Source: Gemmatimonadota bacterium
GTDB taxonomy: Bacteria; Gemmatimonadota; Gemmatimonadetes; Gemmatimonadales; GWC2-71-9
Length of the DNA: 33,825 nucleotides
Assembly: GCA_016177465.1 (NCBI GenBank)
Contig: JACOVF010000074.1
Location: 1 to 33,825, forward strand
Reading direction: 5' to 3'
Of this stretch, positions 27,087 to 33,825 are shown piece by piece. The notes below the pieces were generated by a model. The model was not told the origin of the DNA and ran no database searches. It was given only the letters and a program-made list of their open reading frames with translations. The position numbers and the translations under genes are program-made. Numbering within the stretch: position 1 is the stretch's first letter; each line of letters starts with the position of its first letter.

Positions 27087-27903
27087 CGTTTTTCGTCTGA
27101 TCCGTCTCCCCAATCTCGTCCTCGCCGCTGCCGCCATTCTGGCTGGCGGCTGGATCGCGCTCGAGCGCGTGGGCTGGACGCCGCTGCTGGGCTGGGCAGC
27201 CCTGTCCGGTATGGGGCTCGGGGCCGCGGGGAACGCCCTCAACGACCTGCACGACGCGCCCGCCGACGCGCTGAATCGGCCCGCGGGTGCGCGGCCGCTT
27301 GTCGCGGGACGCCTATCGCGCGGCGCTGCGGAATTGTGCGTCTTTGCCGGGACGTTGGTCGGCCTGACCGCGGCGGCCCTGGTGAGCGGGACGCTCGTGT
27401 TTATCGGATTCCTGGCCTTCGCGGTGATGGTCGTGTACTCGCCACTGCTCAAGCGGCGGGGCGTGCCCGGCAACGTCGCGGTGGCGGTGGTGGCGGGCCT
27501 GCCGCTCTTCTACGGCTCTGCCACCGTGGACCGGCCCGCCGCAGGCCTCGTCCCGTGGGCCGTCGCGGCGTGGCTGCATCTCGTGCGGGAGGTCGTGAAG
27601 GACCTCGAGGACGAACCCGGTGACCGCGCGGTCGGACGGCGCACGCTCCCGATCACGCTGGGCCCGGCGCGCGCCCGGCAGGTTGCCGTGTTGCTCGCCC
27701 TCGGGTTCATCCCGGTCAGCCTCGCGCTGCCTTGGGCGGCGGGATTTGGCGATGCCTATTTTGCGGTCGCCGCGATCGCCCAGCTCGTGGTCGTGGCCGC
27801 GGCCCTGCGGCTGCGTCGGGGGCGCCTCACGGGCGCCAGTCTTCTCCTGAAGGGGGCCATGGTGGCAGGCTTGATCGCGCTGGTCGCGGGGCGGGTCGCA
27901 TGA
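27079..27903 (+). CDS. UbiA-family membrane prenyltransferase
   Basis: 274 residues with about eight hydrophobic segments. The two Asp-rich metal/diphosphate motifs of the superfamily are present: NDLHDAPADALNRP (first) and DLEDEPGDRAVGRRTLP (second). Members transfer a polyprenyl group to an aromatic or glycerol-phosphate acceptor. The sequence resembles the geranylgeranylglycerol-phosphate synthase-like and tocopherol/chlorophyll-type branches more than 4-hydroxybenzoate prenyltransferase, but the acceptor cannot be assigned. Start GTG 27079 overlaps bshA by 8 bp; the stop overlaps uppP by 4 bp. Confidence 0.88.
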   Translation: MTDVFRLIRLPNLVLAAAAILAGGWIALERVGWTPLLGWAALSGMGLGAAGNALNDLHDAPADALNRPAGARPLVAGRLSRGAAELCVFAGTLVGLTAAALVSGTLVFIGFLAFAVMVVYSPLLKRRGVPGNVAVAVVAGLPLFYGSATVDRPAAGLVPWAVAAWLHLVREVVKDLEDEPGDRAVGRRTLPITLGPARARQVAVLLALGFIPVSLALPWAAGFGDAYFAVAAIAQLVVVAAALRLRRGRLTGASLLLKGAMVAGLIALVAGRVA

Positions 27904-28682
27904 GCTACGGACAAGCGGTGCTGCTCGGACTGGTGCAGGGGCTCACGGAGTTCCTGCCGGTCTCGAGCTCGGGACACCTGGTTCTCGCGGAGCGGCTCAC
28001 GGGCGTGCGCACGCCGGGCGTGTTCGTGGAAGTGGCGCTGCACGTGGCCACCCTCGGCTCGGTGTTGATCGTCTACGGCCGGCGGCTTCTCACGGTGATG
28101 GCGGGGGCGGTGCTCGGCCGGGACGGGGATCTGCGCTACGTGGGGTTGCTGATCCTCGCCACCGCACCGGCGGGGGTCGTCGGCGTGCTGTGCCGCGATG
28201 CGGTGGAGCGGGCGTTCGACTCCCTGCTGTTCGTCGGAATCGCGTTCGCGATCACCGGCCTCGTCCTCTGGTCGACCCGCCGCGCGAGCGGGGATCGCGC
28301 TACACCGACGGTGCTCGGCGCGTTGGGGATCGGCCTGGCGCAGGCCGTCGCGATTCTACCCGGTATCAGCCGCTCCGGCTCGACGGTGAGTGTGGGGTTG
28401 TGGAGCCGGCTCCGGCCGGCGGAGGCGGCGGAGTTCAGCTTCTTGATGGCGATCCCGGTGATCGGCGGCGCCGCGCTGCTCGAGGCGCGCGGTGCCACCG
28501 CCGATCTCTCCGTCGTCGGCGCGGCCCCCTTTGCGGTGAGCTTTGCCGTGGCGCTCGTCTCCGGGATCCTCGCGATCCGGCTGCTCGTGCAGCTGTTACG
28601 GCGTGGCCGGTTCTATACCTTCGCGCCCTACTGCTGGGCGCTCGGCGGCTTCACGATCCTCTACGCGCTATGGCGGGCATAG
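27900..28682 (+). CDS. uppP: Undecaprenyl-diphosphatase UppP (BacA)
   Basis: Integral membrane phosphatase that recycles undecaprenyl diphosphate to the monophosphate carrier for peptidoglycan and other wall polymers; also a bacitracin-resistance factor. 260 residues with the two signature re-entrant motifs: LVQGLTEFLPVSSSGHL at the N-terminus and PGISRSGSTVS in the second half. Multiple hydrophobic segments follow. ATG overlaps the upstream stop (ATGA). Pairing with a UbiA-type prenyltransferase puts two polyprenyl-diphosphate enzymes together. Confidence 0.96.
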   Translation: MSYGQAVLLGLVQGLTEFLPVSSSGHLVLAERLTGVRTPGVFVEVALHVATLGSVLIVYGRRLLTVMAGAVLGRDGDLRYVGLLILATAPAGVVGVLCRDAVERAFDSLLFVGIAFAITGLVLWSTRRASGDRATPTVLGALGIGLAQAVAILPGISRSGSTVSVGLWSRLRPAEAAEFSFLMAIPVIGGAALLEARGATADLSVVGAAPFAVSFAVALVSGILAIRLLVQLLRRGRFYTFAPYCWALGGFTILYALWRA

Positions 28683-29422
28683 ACCTCGACGGCGTTCCGG
28701 CGAGGTTGTTGGCCAAACGCTGGGGCGTCCCCCACGTCGCCGTTCACCGGCAGCTGCCGTCGAGCCTCGACGCCGTCCATGGGCTCGGGAGCCGGGGCGC
28801 GCCGTCCGGCGCCGTCGTCCTCGCTGAAGAGCAGACGGCGGGGCGGGGGCGCGACGGCCGCACCTGGCATTCTCCCGTGGGCGGCGTCTGGCTCGCGATG
28901 CTGTTTCGGCCCGGACAGGCGGAGCTGGGCGCGGTGTCTATCCGCGCCGGTTTGGTGCTGGCGGACGCGGTGGACGAGCTGCTGGGGCGGTCCGCGGTAC
29001 AGCTCAAGTGGCCGAACGACGTCCTGCTCGACGGGCGCAAGCTCGCCGGAGTACTGTGCGAGGGGCGCTGGCAAGGCGAGGAGCTGCAGTGGCTGGCGGT
29101 CGGGATCGGCGTCAATGTCTGCAATCCGGTACCCCCCGAGCTCGCTGGTCGCGCGGTGGCGCTGAGCGAGCTGCTGCCGGCGGTGCGGCGGATTGATCTG
29201 CTTGACTGCCTGGTGCCCGGCCTCACCTGCCTCACGGCGTACGGGGTCCGGCTCACCGAGCCCGAGTGCGCCGCATTCGCGGCGCGGGATTGCCTGCGCG
29301 GGCGGCAGCTGCGCCGGCCGCTGGCCGGGCGCGGCGGTGGGTTGCGCCCTGACGGCGCGCTGCTCGTGGAAGGGGAGAGCGGCACCGCCGCTGTGCGGGA
29401 GGGCCGTGTCGAGCTCGCGTGA
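28670..29422 (+). CDS. birA: Biotin-[acetyl-CoA-carboxylase] ligase BirA, catalytic domain only
   Basis: Activates biotin as biotinyl-AMP and attaches it to the carrier lysine of biotin-dependent carboxylases. 250 residues with the ATP/biotin site TAGRGRDGRTWHSP, the KWPNDVLLDGRKLAGVL block and VGIGVNV. The C-terminal SH3-like cap is present (RRPLAGRGGGLRPDGALLVEG). There is no N-terminal helix-turn-helix, so this is a group I ligase that does not act as the biotin-operon repressor. ATG 28670 starts 13 bp inside uppP; the stop overlaps the CPBP protease gene. Confidence 0.95.
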   Translation: MAGIDLDGVPARLLAKRWGVPHVAVHRQLPSSLDAVHGLGSRGAPSGAVVLAEEQTAGRGRDGRTWHSPVGGVWLAMLFRPGQAELGAVSIRAGLVLADAVDELLGRSAVQLKWPNDVLLDGRKLAGVLCEGRWQGEELQWLAVGIGVNVCNPVPPELAGRAVALSELLPAVRRIDLLDCLVPGLTCLTAYGVRLTEPECAAFAARDCLRGRQLRRPLAGRGGGLRPDGALLVEGESGTAAVREGRVELA

Positions 29423-30323
29423 CCTCTCGCTCGCCAGCCGGATCTCGCTCTCCGTCCTGCTCGTGACGCTCGCTTGGGCCGTGCCCCGGACGCCGGCGAT
29501 CAGGGCCGGCGGCGGCACGGCCGTGCCGCTCTCCGCCGGCCTGGCGGCGCTCGTCACGCTGCTTGCCCTGCGCGTTCCCCTCCGGCTGTGGCCCGACGCT
29601 GGCCGCCGCGCGATTCCCGACGTGCGCAAAGGTGCCGCGCTCGCTGCTATCGTGGCGGCCTGCCTGCTCGCGGGTGGGAACGCCGTGCGCACGCGCCACT
29701 TGTGGCACGGCGACGTCGCCGCGGTCGTCGCGCTGCTCGCGGGCGCCGCGGTCTGGGGCGCCGTCGTCGCCGCGAGCACGCAGCGCTCAGCCTGGCGCTG
29801 GTATCTCGTCGCGGCCGGCGTCGCGCTGCTCCCCGAGGCGGTGCACATCGGCATCTTGCGTCCCGACGTCGCCGCGGGACCCGTCGTGGCCGCGTCCCTG
29901 TACTTCCTCGCGGCGGACGCGCTGGTCCTCCTCGTCACCGAGGAGCTCGCGTTCCGGCGCGCGCTGTGCGGCCCGCCCGAGAGCGCCGGCCTCGGCGCGC
30001 TCGCGCTGATGGCGGTGGCGTTCGGGCTGTGGCACGCGGTGCAGCCGGGCTACACCGGATCACCGGTCTGGATCTTCGTGGGCACGAGTCTGGGCGGGTT
30101 CGTCACGGGATGTCTCTACGCGCTCTCCGGGTCGCTGCTCGTCGCCGCCGCATACCACGCGCTTCACAACGCGCCGCTCAAGGCGCTGAGTGGCGCTCCC
30201 GTTGTGCCCGGGCTCGCCGGTCTCGCCGGCGCCGCGACGCTCGCGCTCACTGCAGCCCTGGCGCTCGGCCTCGGCTGGCTCGTGTACCGCCGTGGCGGGG
30301 CCGCCGGCACGCGCCTATCTTAG
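29406..30323 (+). CDS. CPBP-family (CAAX/Rce1-like) intramembrane protease
   Basis: 305 residues with about eight hydrophobic segments. The three CPBP motifs are visible in the last 40%: EELAFRRAL (catalytic Glu pair and Arg), FGLWHAV (His) and YHALHNAP (His and Asn). Bacterial members process or inactivate membrane proteins or confer bacteriocin self-immunity; none of these can be chosen here. The start GTG at 29406 lies 17 bp inside birA. An earlier start would only lengthen a shadow of the birA frame. It is followed by coaX after 6 bp. Confidence 0.88.
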   Translation: MSSSRDLSLASRISLSVLLVTLAWAVPRTPAIRAGGGTAVPLSAGLAALVTLLALRVPLRLWPDAGRRAIPDVRKGAALAAIVAACLLAGGNAVRTRHLWHGDVAAVVALLAGAAVWGAVVAASTQRSAWRWYLVAAGVALLPEAVHIGILRPDVAAGPVVAASLYFLAADALVLLVTEELAFRRALCGPPESAGLGALALMAVAFGLWHAVQPGYTGSPVWIFVGTSLGGFVTGCLYALSGSLLVAAAYHALHNAPLKALSGAPVVPGLAGLAGAATLALTAALALGLGWLVYRRGGAAGTRLS

Positions 30324-30329
30324 CCGCCG

Positions 30330-31109
30330 ATGCTCCTCGCGCTCGACGTCGGCAACACCGAAACCACGCTGGGTCTCTTCCGGGGCGACCGGCTCGAGAA
30401 CTACTGGCGCCTCACGACGACGTCACAACGGACCCCCGACGAGTGGGCCGCCGCGATCACCGCGTACCTGACGCAGGCCGGGCGTTCGACCCAGGAGGTG
30501 CGTGCCGCCGCCGTCGCCTCGGTGGCGCCCACCGTGACCCAGAGCGTGTGCGAGGGCGTGGAGCGCGCGACGACCGTGCGGCCCATGGTCGTGGATGCGC
30601 GGTCGCGCCTGCCGATCACGCTCGACGTGGACGAGCCGCTCACCGTCGGCGCCGACCGCATCGTGAATACCCTCGCCGCATCGCAGCTGTTCGGCCAGGA
30701 CACGATCGTGGTGGACTTCGGCACCGCGACCACCTTCGACTGCATCACCGGCGACGGCCGGTTTATCGGCGGGGTCATCATGCCCGGGGTGCGGACCGCC
30801 GCCGACGACCTGGTGCGCAAGACCGCCAAGTTACCGGCTACCGAGCTCACCCCGCCCGAGCGCGTGATCGGGCGGCGCACGGAGGACTGCATACGCGCCG
30901 GCGTCCTCTGGGGCACGGTGGACGCCGTCGACGGGCTCGTGCGCCGCATCAAGGCCGAGTGGCCGAACGGCCGCAGCCCCAAGGTCGTGGCCACCGGGGG
31001 ACTGGCAGCGCTGGTGGCGCCCCTCTCGCGGGAGATTGAAGCGGTGCACCCCGACCTGACCTTGGTGGGCCTGCGGTTCGCCGCCGCGGCGCTCGGCCTC
31101 AAATGGTGA
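30330..31109 (+). CDS. coaX: Type III pantothenate kinase CoaX
   Basis: Phosphorylates pantothenate, the first step of CoA synthesis, using the ASKHA fold and a monovalent cation. 259 residues with the phosphate-binding DVGNTETTLGLF at the N-terminus, the GADRIVN motif, DFGTATTFD, and ATGGLAALVAP near the end. It is often encoded next to birA. It is the last gene of the overlapping run; an inverted repeat and possible new promoter follow. Confidence 0.97.
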   Translation: MLLALDVGNTETTLGLFRGDRLENYWRLTTTSQRTPDEWAAAITAYLTQAGRSTQEVRAAAVASVAPTVTQSVCEGVERATTVRPMVVDARSRLPITLDVDEPLTVGADRIVNTLAASQLFGQDTIVVDFGTATTFDCITGDGRFIGGVIMPGVRTAADDLVRKTAKLPATELTPPERVIGRRTEDCIRAGVLWGTVDAVDGLVRRIKAEWPNGRSPKVVATGGLAALVAPLSREIEAVHPDLTLVGLRFAAAALGLKW

Positions 31110-31110
31110 C

Positions 31111-31126
31111 CGGGCCCGTTGGCCCG
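31111..31126 (+). terminator. Small GC hairpin after coaX, possible terminator
   Basis: CGGGCC-CGTT-GGCCCG forms a perfect 6-bp stem with a 4-nt loop, 2 nt after the coaX stop. No T-tract follows directly, so intrinsic termination is doubtful. It overlaps the possible -35 of the next promoter. Confidence 0.3.
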
Positions 31127-31147
31127 AGCGGGAGAGGGCGCTAGATT
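31119..31147 (+). promoter_or_regulatory. Possible promoter for the 31195 gene
   Basis: TTGGCC (31119-31124), 17 bp, TAGATT (31142-31147), each matching 4 of 6 consensus bases. It is followed by a 40-50 nt leader with a strong GGAG Shine-Dalgarno (31181-31184) before ATG 31195. The 85-bp gap here is the longest after the operon run began, which fits a new transcription unit. Confidence 0.4.
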
Positions 31148-31194
31148 TTGCGTGTCTTTCGTGATACCGCTTTCACGACAGGAGACAGGACAGG

Positions 31195-31809
31195 ATGACC
31201 GCTACCGCGGCGGCCGACGGTACGGATCGCTCGGATTTCCGCACCGTCCTCGTCGCCGGGACCAAGACGGGAGTCACCACCGCGGGGGGCGTGGTGGCGT
31301 TCCTCCTTCTCGCCCGGCTGCTCCCCGTCGGGATGTTCCGCCAAGGGGTGCTCACCCTGGTCGTGCTGGCCGCCGGGACAGCCGTGAGCTTCTTGCCGGC
31401 TCGCTGGATAGCGGCGCGCCGGACCGAGGGGATCGCCGGGGCGACGGCCGCTGGGTTGTGGGGGACGGTCGTCTTCATGGCGATCGACATCATCCTGCTA
31501 CGTCCGGTTAAGGCCTATCCCTGGACCTGGGACGCGATCGGCGGCGGCAGCAGCTGGTGGTACCTCCCGATCTGGTGGATGCTCGGCACCTTCCTCGCCT
31601 GGATGGGCGCGATCGTCACTGCGGGGCAGTCGGCGCGCGGCGAGCCGACGGTCGCCCGCATGGCCGGCACCGTGCTGATCGGCACCGTCATCGCGGTCAG
31701 CATCGCCCGGTTCGCCGGCCTCAGCTTCACGCTGCCGTTCGAGGCGGGCATCGGCTACACGGTGATCCTGACGCTCGCTGGGATCGTCACGCTCGCGCGG
31801 AAGTCCTAG
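31195..31809 (+). CDS. Integral membrane protein, function unknown
   Basis: 204 residues with about six hydrophobic segments, including GGVVAFLLLARLLPVG, GVLTLVVLAAGTAVSFLP, LWGTVVFMAIDIILL, WWYLPIWWMLGTFLAWMGAIV, VLIGTVIAVSIARFAG and GYTVILTLAGIVTLA. It contains a Trp-rich WTWDAIGGGSSWWYLPIWW stretch at a probable membrane interface. The start is supported by a GGAG ribosome site 10 nt upstream. No family was recognised. It is followed 13 bp later by another small membrane protein. Confidence 0.8.
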   Translation: MTATAAADGTDRSDFRTVLVAGTKTGVTTAGGVVAFLLLARLLPVGMFRQGVLTLVVLAAGTAVSFLPARWIAARRTEGIAGATAAGLWGTVVFMAIDIILLRPVKAYPWTWDAIGGGSSWWYLPIWWMLGTFLAWMGAIVTAGQSARGEPTVARMAGTVLIGTVIAVSIARFAGLSFTLPFEAGIGYTVILTLAGIVTLARKS

Positions 31810-31822
31810 CGGGAGGGGCGGG

Positions 31823-32107
31823 ATGCCCCGTTGGGTGGCCCACCTCCTGGTCGTCGTCGGATGGCTCCTCACTCCGGTGCTGGCGTGGGGAGCTTCGTAT
31901 TTCGGGCTGTGGCTCGGCGCGCTCGTCGCTGGCCGGTTTACGAGCCCGCTCGCGATGGTCGGGACGGCAGGCCTGGTCGCAGCGGGCTGCGGATTCGGCA
32001 CGCTGTGGGCTTGGGTGCGGTTTATGCGCCGAGTCCCGCATCTCCTGTCCCACCGCATGGCCCCACGCGCGTCCCAAGAACGCACCGCGATTGCGCCGGC
32101 CGAATAG
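31823..32107 (+). CDS. Small membrane protein, function unknown
   Basis: 94 residues with two or three hydrophobic helices (VAHLLVVVGWLLTPVLAW, YFGLWLGALVAG, MVGTAGLVAAGCGFGTLWAW) and a basic, polar C-terminus. A purine-rich gggaggggcggg ribosome site directly precedes ATG 31823. Length, spacing and ribosome site support a real gene. Its 3' end overlaps the proposed start of the barrel-peptidase gene by 17 bp. Confidence 0.7.
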   Translation: MPRWVAHLLVVVGWLLTPVLAWGASYFGLWLGALVAGRFTSPLAMVGTAGLVAAGCGFGTLWAWVRFMRRVPHLLSHRMAPRASQERTAIAPAE

Positions 32108-33041
32108 CGTCGCGCTCTCCCTCGCGGCGATGCTCCCGGCCACGGCGGCGGCGCAGGGGCGCGACACGGAGTTCCGTTACGGCCGGTGGCTGGGTGACAA
32201 CCGGGCCGCCACCTACGAATTCCGCACCAGCGCGTCGCTCGTCGGCCGCGTGACGCACGGCTTCGGCGCCACCGTCGTCGTGAGCGACAGCCTGGGCCGC
32301 CGCCGCGCGTTCTATGGGTTAGGCTGGGAGCTGCAAGCGCTCCGGCCGCGCGCGGGGCTTGCCCCCTACGTCTTGGCCGGCGTCAGCCTCGGCCTCCTCA
32401 CCGACACGACCACGCATCACCTCGCCGCGCTCTGGAGCGTGGGGGGCGGGCTCGAGTGGCGGCCGGTCTCCCTCCTAGCGCTTGGCGTGGAGGGCCGGTA
32501 TCGCGTCGCGGACGAAGGGCCACACGGGTTCTGGCGGCCGCGCGACGCCCGCACCGGGTTCAGCCTCGCGGCGGGGCTCTCGATACGATTTGGGAACGGG
32601 GAACGGGGAAGGGGAAGTGGCGCGCCGCCGGAGCCACCGGCTCGCATAACGGGCAACGCCGCGGACGTGGTGCGCACGGCGCTCGACGCGATCGGGACAC
32701 CGTACCAGTGGGGCGGAACAGCGGAGAACGGGTTCGACTGCTCAGGCCTCATCCAGTACGCCTATGGCCGCTACGGCATCCGCCTCCCGCGCACTGGCCG
32801 CGACCAGGCGCGCGCGGGCACGGAGGTGCCACCGGAGGTGGGGGCGCTCGAGCCCGGGGACATCCTCCTATTCAGCGCGCAGCCCGGCGGCGGCGTGACA
32901 CACGTCGGAATGTACGTGGGCGAGCGGAAGTTCATCCACAGCTCCTCGACCGGCGTGCGGCTCTCGTACTTGGACGTGCACGACCCCGAAGGGTCCTACT
33001 GGCTGCCGCGGTGGGTGGGGGTGAGGCGGGTGATACCGTGA
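32091..33041 (+). CDS. Predicted outer-membrane beta-barrel fused to NlpC/P60 (C40) peptidase
   Basis: 316 residues. TTG 32091 gives a classic signal peptide (RRPNSVALSLAAMLPATAAAQ). Residues about 25-166 alternate polar and apolar residues in short strands (YGLGWELQALRPRAGLAPYV, LWSVGGGLEWRPVSLLALGV) and end in LSIRFG, like the last strand of a small outer-membrane barrel. A Gly/Arg/Pro linker (about 166-186) derives from a gggaacg repeat. The C-terminal domain is NlpC/P60, a cysteine peptidase cleaving peptidoglycan stem peptides: FDCSG (Cys217), THVGMY (His271) and FIHSS (His283). The barrel assignment is inferred from pattern only. The start is uncertain because no ATG or GTG fits. The stop overlaps the lipoprotein gene by 4 bp. 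Confidence 0.8.
   Translation: MRRPNSVALSLAAMLPATAAAQGRDTEFRYGRWLGDNRAATYEFRTSASLVGRVTHGFGATVVVSDSLGRRRAFYGLGWELQALRPRAGLAPYVLAGVSLGLLTDTTTHHLAALWSVGGGLEWRPVSLLALGVEGRYRVADEGPHGFWRPRDARTGFSLAAGLSIRFGNGERGRGSGAPPEPPARITGNAADVVRTALDAIGTPYQWGGTAENGFDCSGLIQYAYGRYGIRLPRTGRDQARAGTEVPPEVGALEPGDILLFSAQPGGGVTHVGMYVGERKFIHSSSTGVRLSYLDVHDPEGSYWLPRWVGVRRVIP
32592..32618. repeat. Tandem 7-bp repeat inside the barrel-peptidase gene
   Basis: gggaacg at 32592-32598 and 32599-32605, followed by degenerate gggaagg and ggaagtg. It is in frame and encodes the Gly/Arg/Glu interdomain linker. No inverted copy was found nearby. Confidence 0.65.
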
Positions 33042-33496
33042 ACCCCGACGCCACGACGCCAGGACGCCACGTTTCACGAGCGGTTGGTGCGGTTTCGTGG
33101 CGCCTTGGCGTCGTGGCGTCGTGCTTCGGGGCGGGCTGCGGATCGGGCGGGGTGCGAGTCCCCGATTCCCTCAAGGGCTACCAGATCGTCGTCTCCCGCC
33201 GGGACACGCTCAGCCAGGCGTTCATCCGGACCCTGCGAGAGAACGGATTCGCGGTCCGGCGGGAGGTGCGGGGCGGGGGCCGGCCAGCCGCCGGGCTGAT
33301 GCACTTCACGTTCCGGGAGGCGGACGCCGTGGCGACCCCTTGGCTCCACGCCCGGCTGTTCGACACCCGCAGCGGGGTCGTCCTGGCGGCTGTGGCGATC
33401 CGGCTCGATTCCATCGGGCCGGATGCCCAGGCCCGTGCCCGGGCGGTGGTGGACTCCCTCCTCGCTCAGATGAGCCACTCCGAACCCTCCCCTTGA
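33038..33496 (+). CDS. Small lipoprotein, function unknown
   Basis: 152 residues. The N-terminal basic and hydrophobic region (SRAVGAVSWRLGVVASC) ends in a lipobox VASC, with a second Cys at FGAGC, so lipid attachment and export are predicted. The mature part has an alpha/beta look: YQIVVSRRDTLSQAFIRTL, ENGFAVRREV, MHFTFREADAV, LHARLFDTRSGVVLAAVAIRL. No family was recognised. The GTG start overlaps the upstream stop (GTGA). Codons 4-28 coincide with a strong inverted repeat (33047-33120), so the signal peptide appears built from repeat DNA. Its stop codon overlaps the groE -35 hexamer. Confidence 0.75.
   Translation: MNPDATTPGRHVSRAVGAVSWRLGVVASCFGAGCGSGGVRVPDSLKGYQIVVSRRDTLSQAFIRTLRENGFAVRREVRGGGRPAAGLMHFTFREADAVATPWLHARLFDTRSGVVLAAVAIRLDSIGPDAQARARAVVDSLLAQMSHSEPSP
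33047..33120. repeat. 25-bp inverted repeat at the start of the lipoprotein gene
   Basis: Left arm 33047-33071 and right arm 33096-33120 pair at 23 of 25 positions with a 24-nt loop. The arms are made of iterated gacgcca(c) units. It lies 7 nt after the GTG start, so the mRNA would fold into a very stable hairpin across codons 4-28. Confidence 0.85.
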
Positions 33497-33521
33497 CACC
33501 GGTTTCGGCCTCGAGCAGATT
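33493..33521 (+). promoter_or_regulatory. Predicted groE promoter
   Basis: Perfect TTGACA (33493-33498) with a weak -10 CAGATT (33516-33521) after 17 bp. This puts the start point near 33528, just before the CIRCE element. The -35 overlaps the lipoprotein stop codon. The -10 assignment is tentative. Confidence 0.5.
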
Positions 33522-33534
33522 CTCCCGCGCACAG

Positions 33535-33561
33535 TTAGCACTCACCAACGGAGAGTGCTAA
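33535..33561. promoter_or_regulatory. CIRCE operator (HrcA binding site)
   Basis: TTAGCACTC, 9 bp, GAGTGCTAA: a perfect 9-9-9 CIRCE inverted repeat, about 55 bp before groES. It is the binding site of the HrcA heat-shock repressor, so the groE operon here is predicted to be HrcA-controlled. hrcA is not in the window. Confidence 0.97.
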
Positions 33562-33616
33562 TAACGTACAAACCCATGGAGTTACGACACATACTTAGTA
33601 TGGAGGCTTTGGCACC

Positions 33617-33825
33617 ATGGCAACCGCAACCAAGACGAAGCTGAAAGTCTTTCCGCTCGCCGATCGGGTGGCGATCCGCCCTTCGGAGGAGACGGAAACG
33701 ATGAAAGGGGGGCTGTACATCCCCGACACCGCCAAAGAGAAGCCGATCCAGGGTAACGTGATCGCCGTCGGCCCCGGCCGCACGGAGAAGGGCGAGCGGG
33801 TCCCGATGGAGCTGAAGGTCGGCGA
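33617..33825 (+). CDS. groES: Co-chaperonin GroES, 5' part (3' end outside window)
   Basis: Heptameric lid of the GroEL folding chamber. 69 residues are visible: after a short Lys/Thr-rich N-terminus comes [12 protein letters not shown], then the mobile-loop region ([19 protein letters not shown]) and GNVIAVGPG. The ATG at 33617 has GGAGG about 10 nt upstream. The CIRCE element lies in the leader. groEL is expected directly after the window. Confidence 0.97.
   Translation, partial: MATATKTKLKVFPLADRVAIRPSEETETMKGGLYIPDTAKEKPIQGNVIAVGPGRTEKGERVPMELKVG

Overview
The window is a gene-dense (almost no intergenic space), very GC-rich bacterial chromosomal segment. Every gene but one (rpsT) is on the + strand. 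The content is mainly housekeeping: ClpB, TadA, pyrimidine synthesis, ScpAB, MutL, MiaA, BirA, CoaX, GroES. Several features suggest a Gram-negative-type envelope: a predicted outer-membrane barrel protein, lipoprotein-type signals, and a Bat (Bacteroides aerotolerance-type) operon. BshA implies bacillithiol as the low-molecular-weight thiol. High GC, Bat operon, BshA and a CIRCE-controlled groE operon together fit Gemmatimonadota or a neighbouring phylum. That assignment is inference from gene content, because no rRNA is present.

Layout. 1-3513: 3' end of clpB, tadA, and a tryptophanase gene (tnaA) identified by diagnostic active-site residues. 3514-3816: two tRNA-Ser genes one base apart, flanked by short repeats. 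3817-5099: pterin carbinolamine dehydratase overlapping a D-2-hydroxyacid dehydrogenase. 5118-9277: pyrR-pyrB-pyrC, a class II aldolase-like gene that looks shortened and frameshifted, and a coiled-coil/zinc-ribbon protein of unknown function. 9284-9655: rpsT on the minus strand and a divergent promoter region. 9656-31109: a run of 20 co-directional, mostly overlapping genes: site-2 protease, scpA, scpB, rluB-like, a Rossmann protein, a HEAT-repeat protein, moxR, DUF58, a Bat-associated membrane protein, batA, a batB-batC fusion, a batD-batE fusion, mutL, miaA, bshA, ubiA-like, uppP, birA, a CPBP protease and coaX. 31195-33496: two small membrane proteins, a probable outer-membrane barrel fused to an NlpC/P60 peptidase, and a small lipoprotein. 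33493-33825: groE promoter region, a perfect CIRCE operator and the start of groES.

How it fits together. The MoxR/DUF58/VWA/TPR block (15575-23254) encodes a complete Bat-type membrane system in which four classical components are compressed into two fusion proteins. Each fusion still carries a signal-peptide-like segment at its junction. Start codons commonly overlap the preceding stop (ATGA or GTGA), implying translational coupling through much of the run.

No phage, plasmid, transposase, toxin-antitoxin or CRISPR signal was seen. The most unusual features are the barrel-C40 peptidase fusion, the Bat fusions, the frameshifted aldolase gene, and a set of 7-8 bp iterated repeats, mostly with inverted partners, at or inside gene ends. 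One of these encodes much of a lipoprotein signal peptide. The only non-coding stretch of about 300 bp (3514-3816) holds the tRNAs and repeats.
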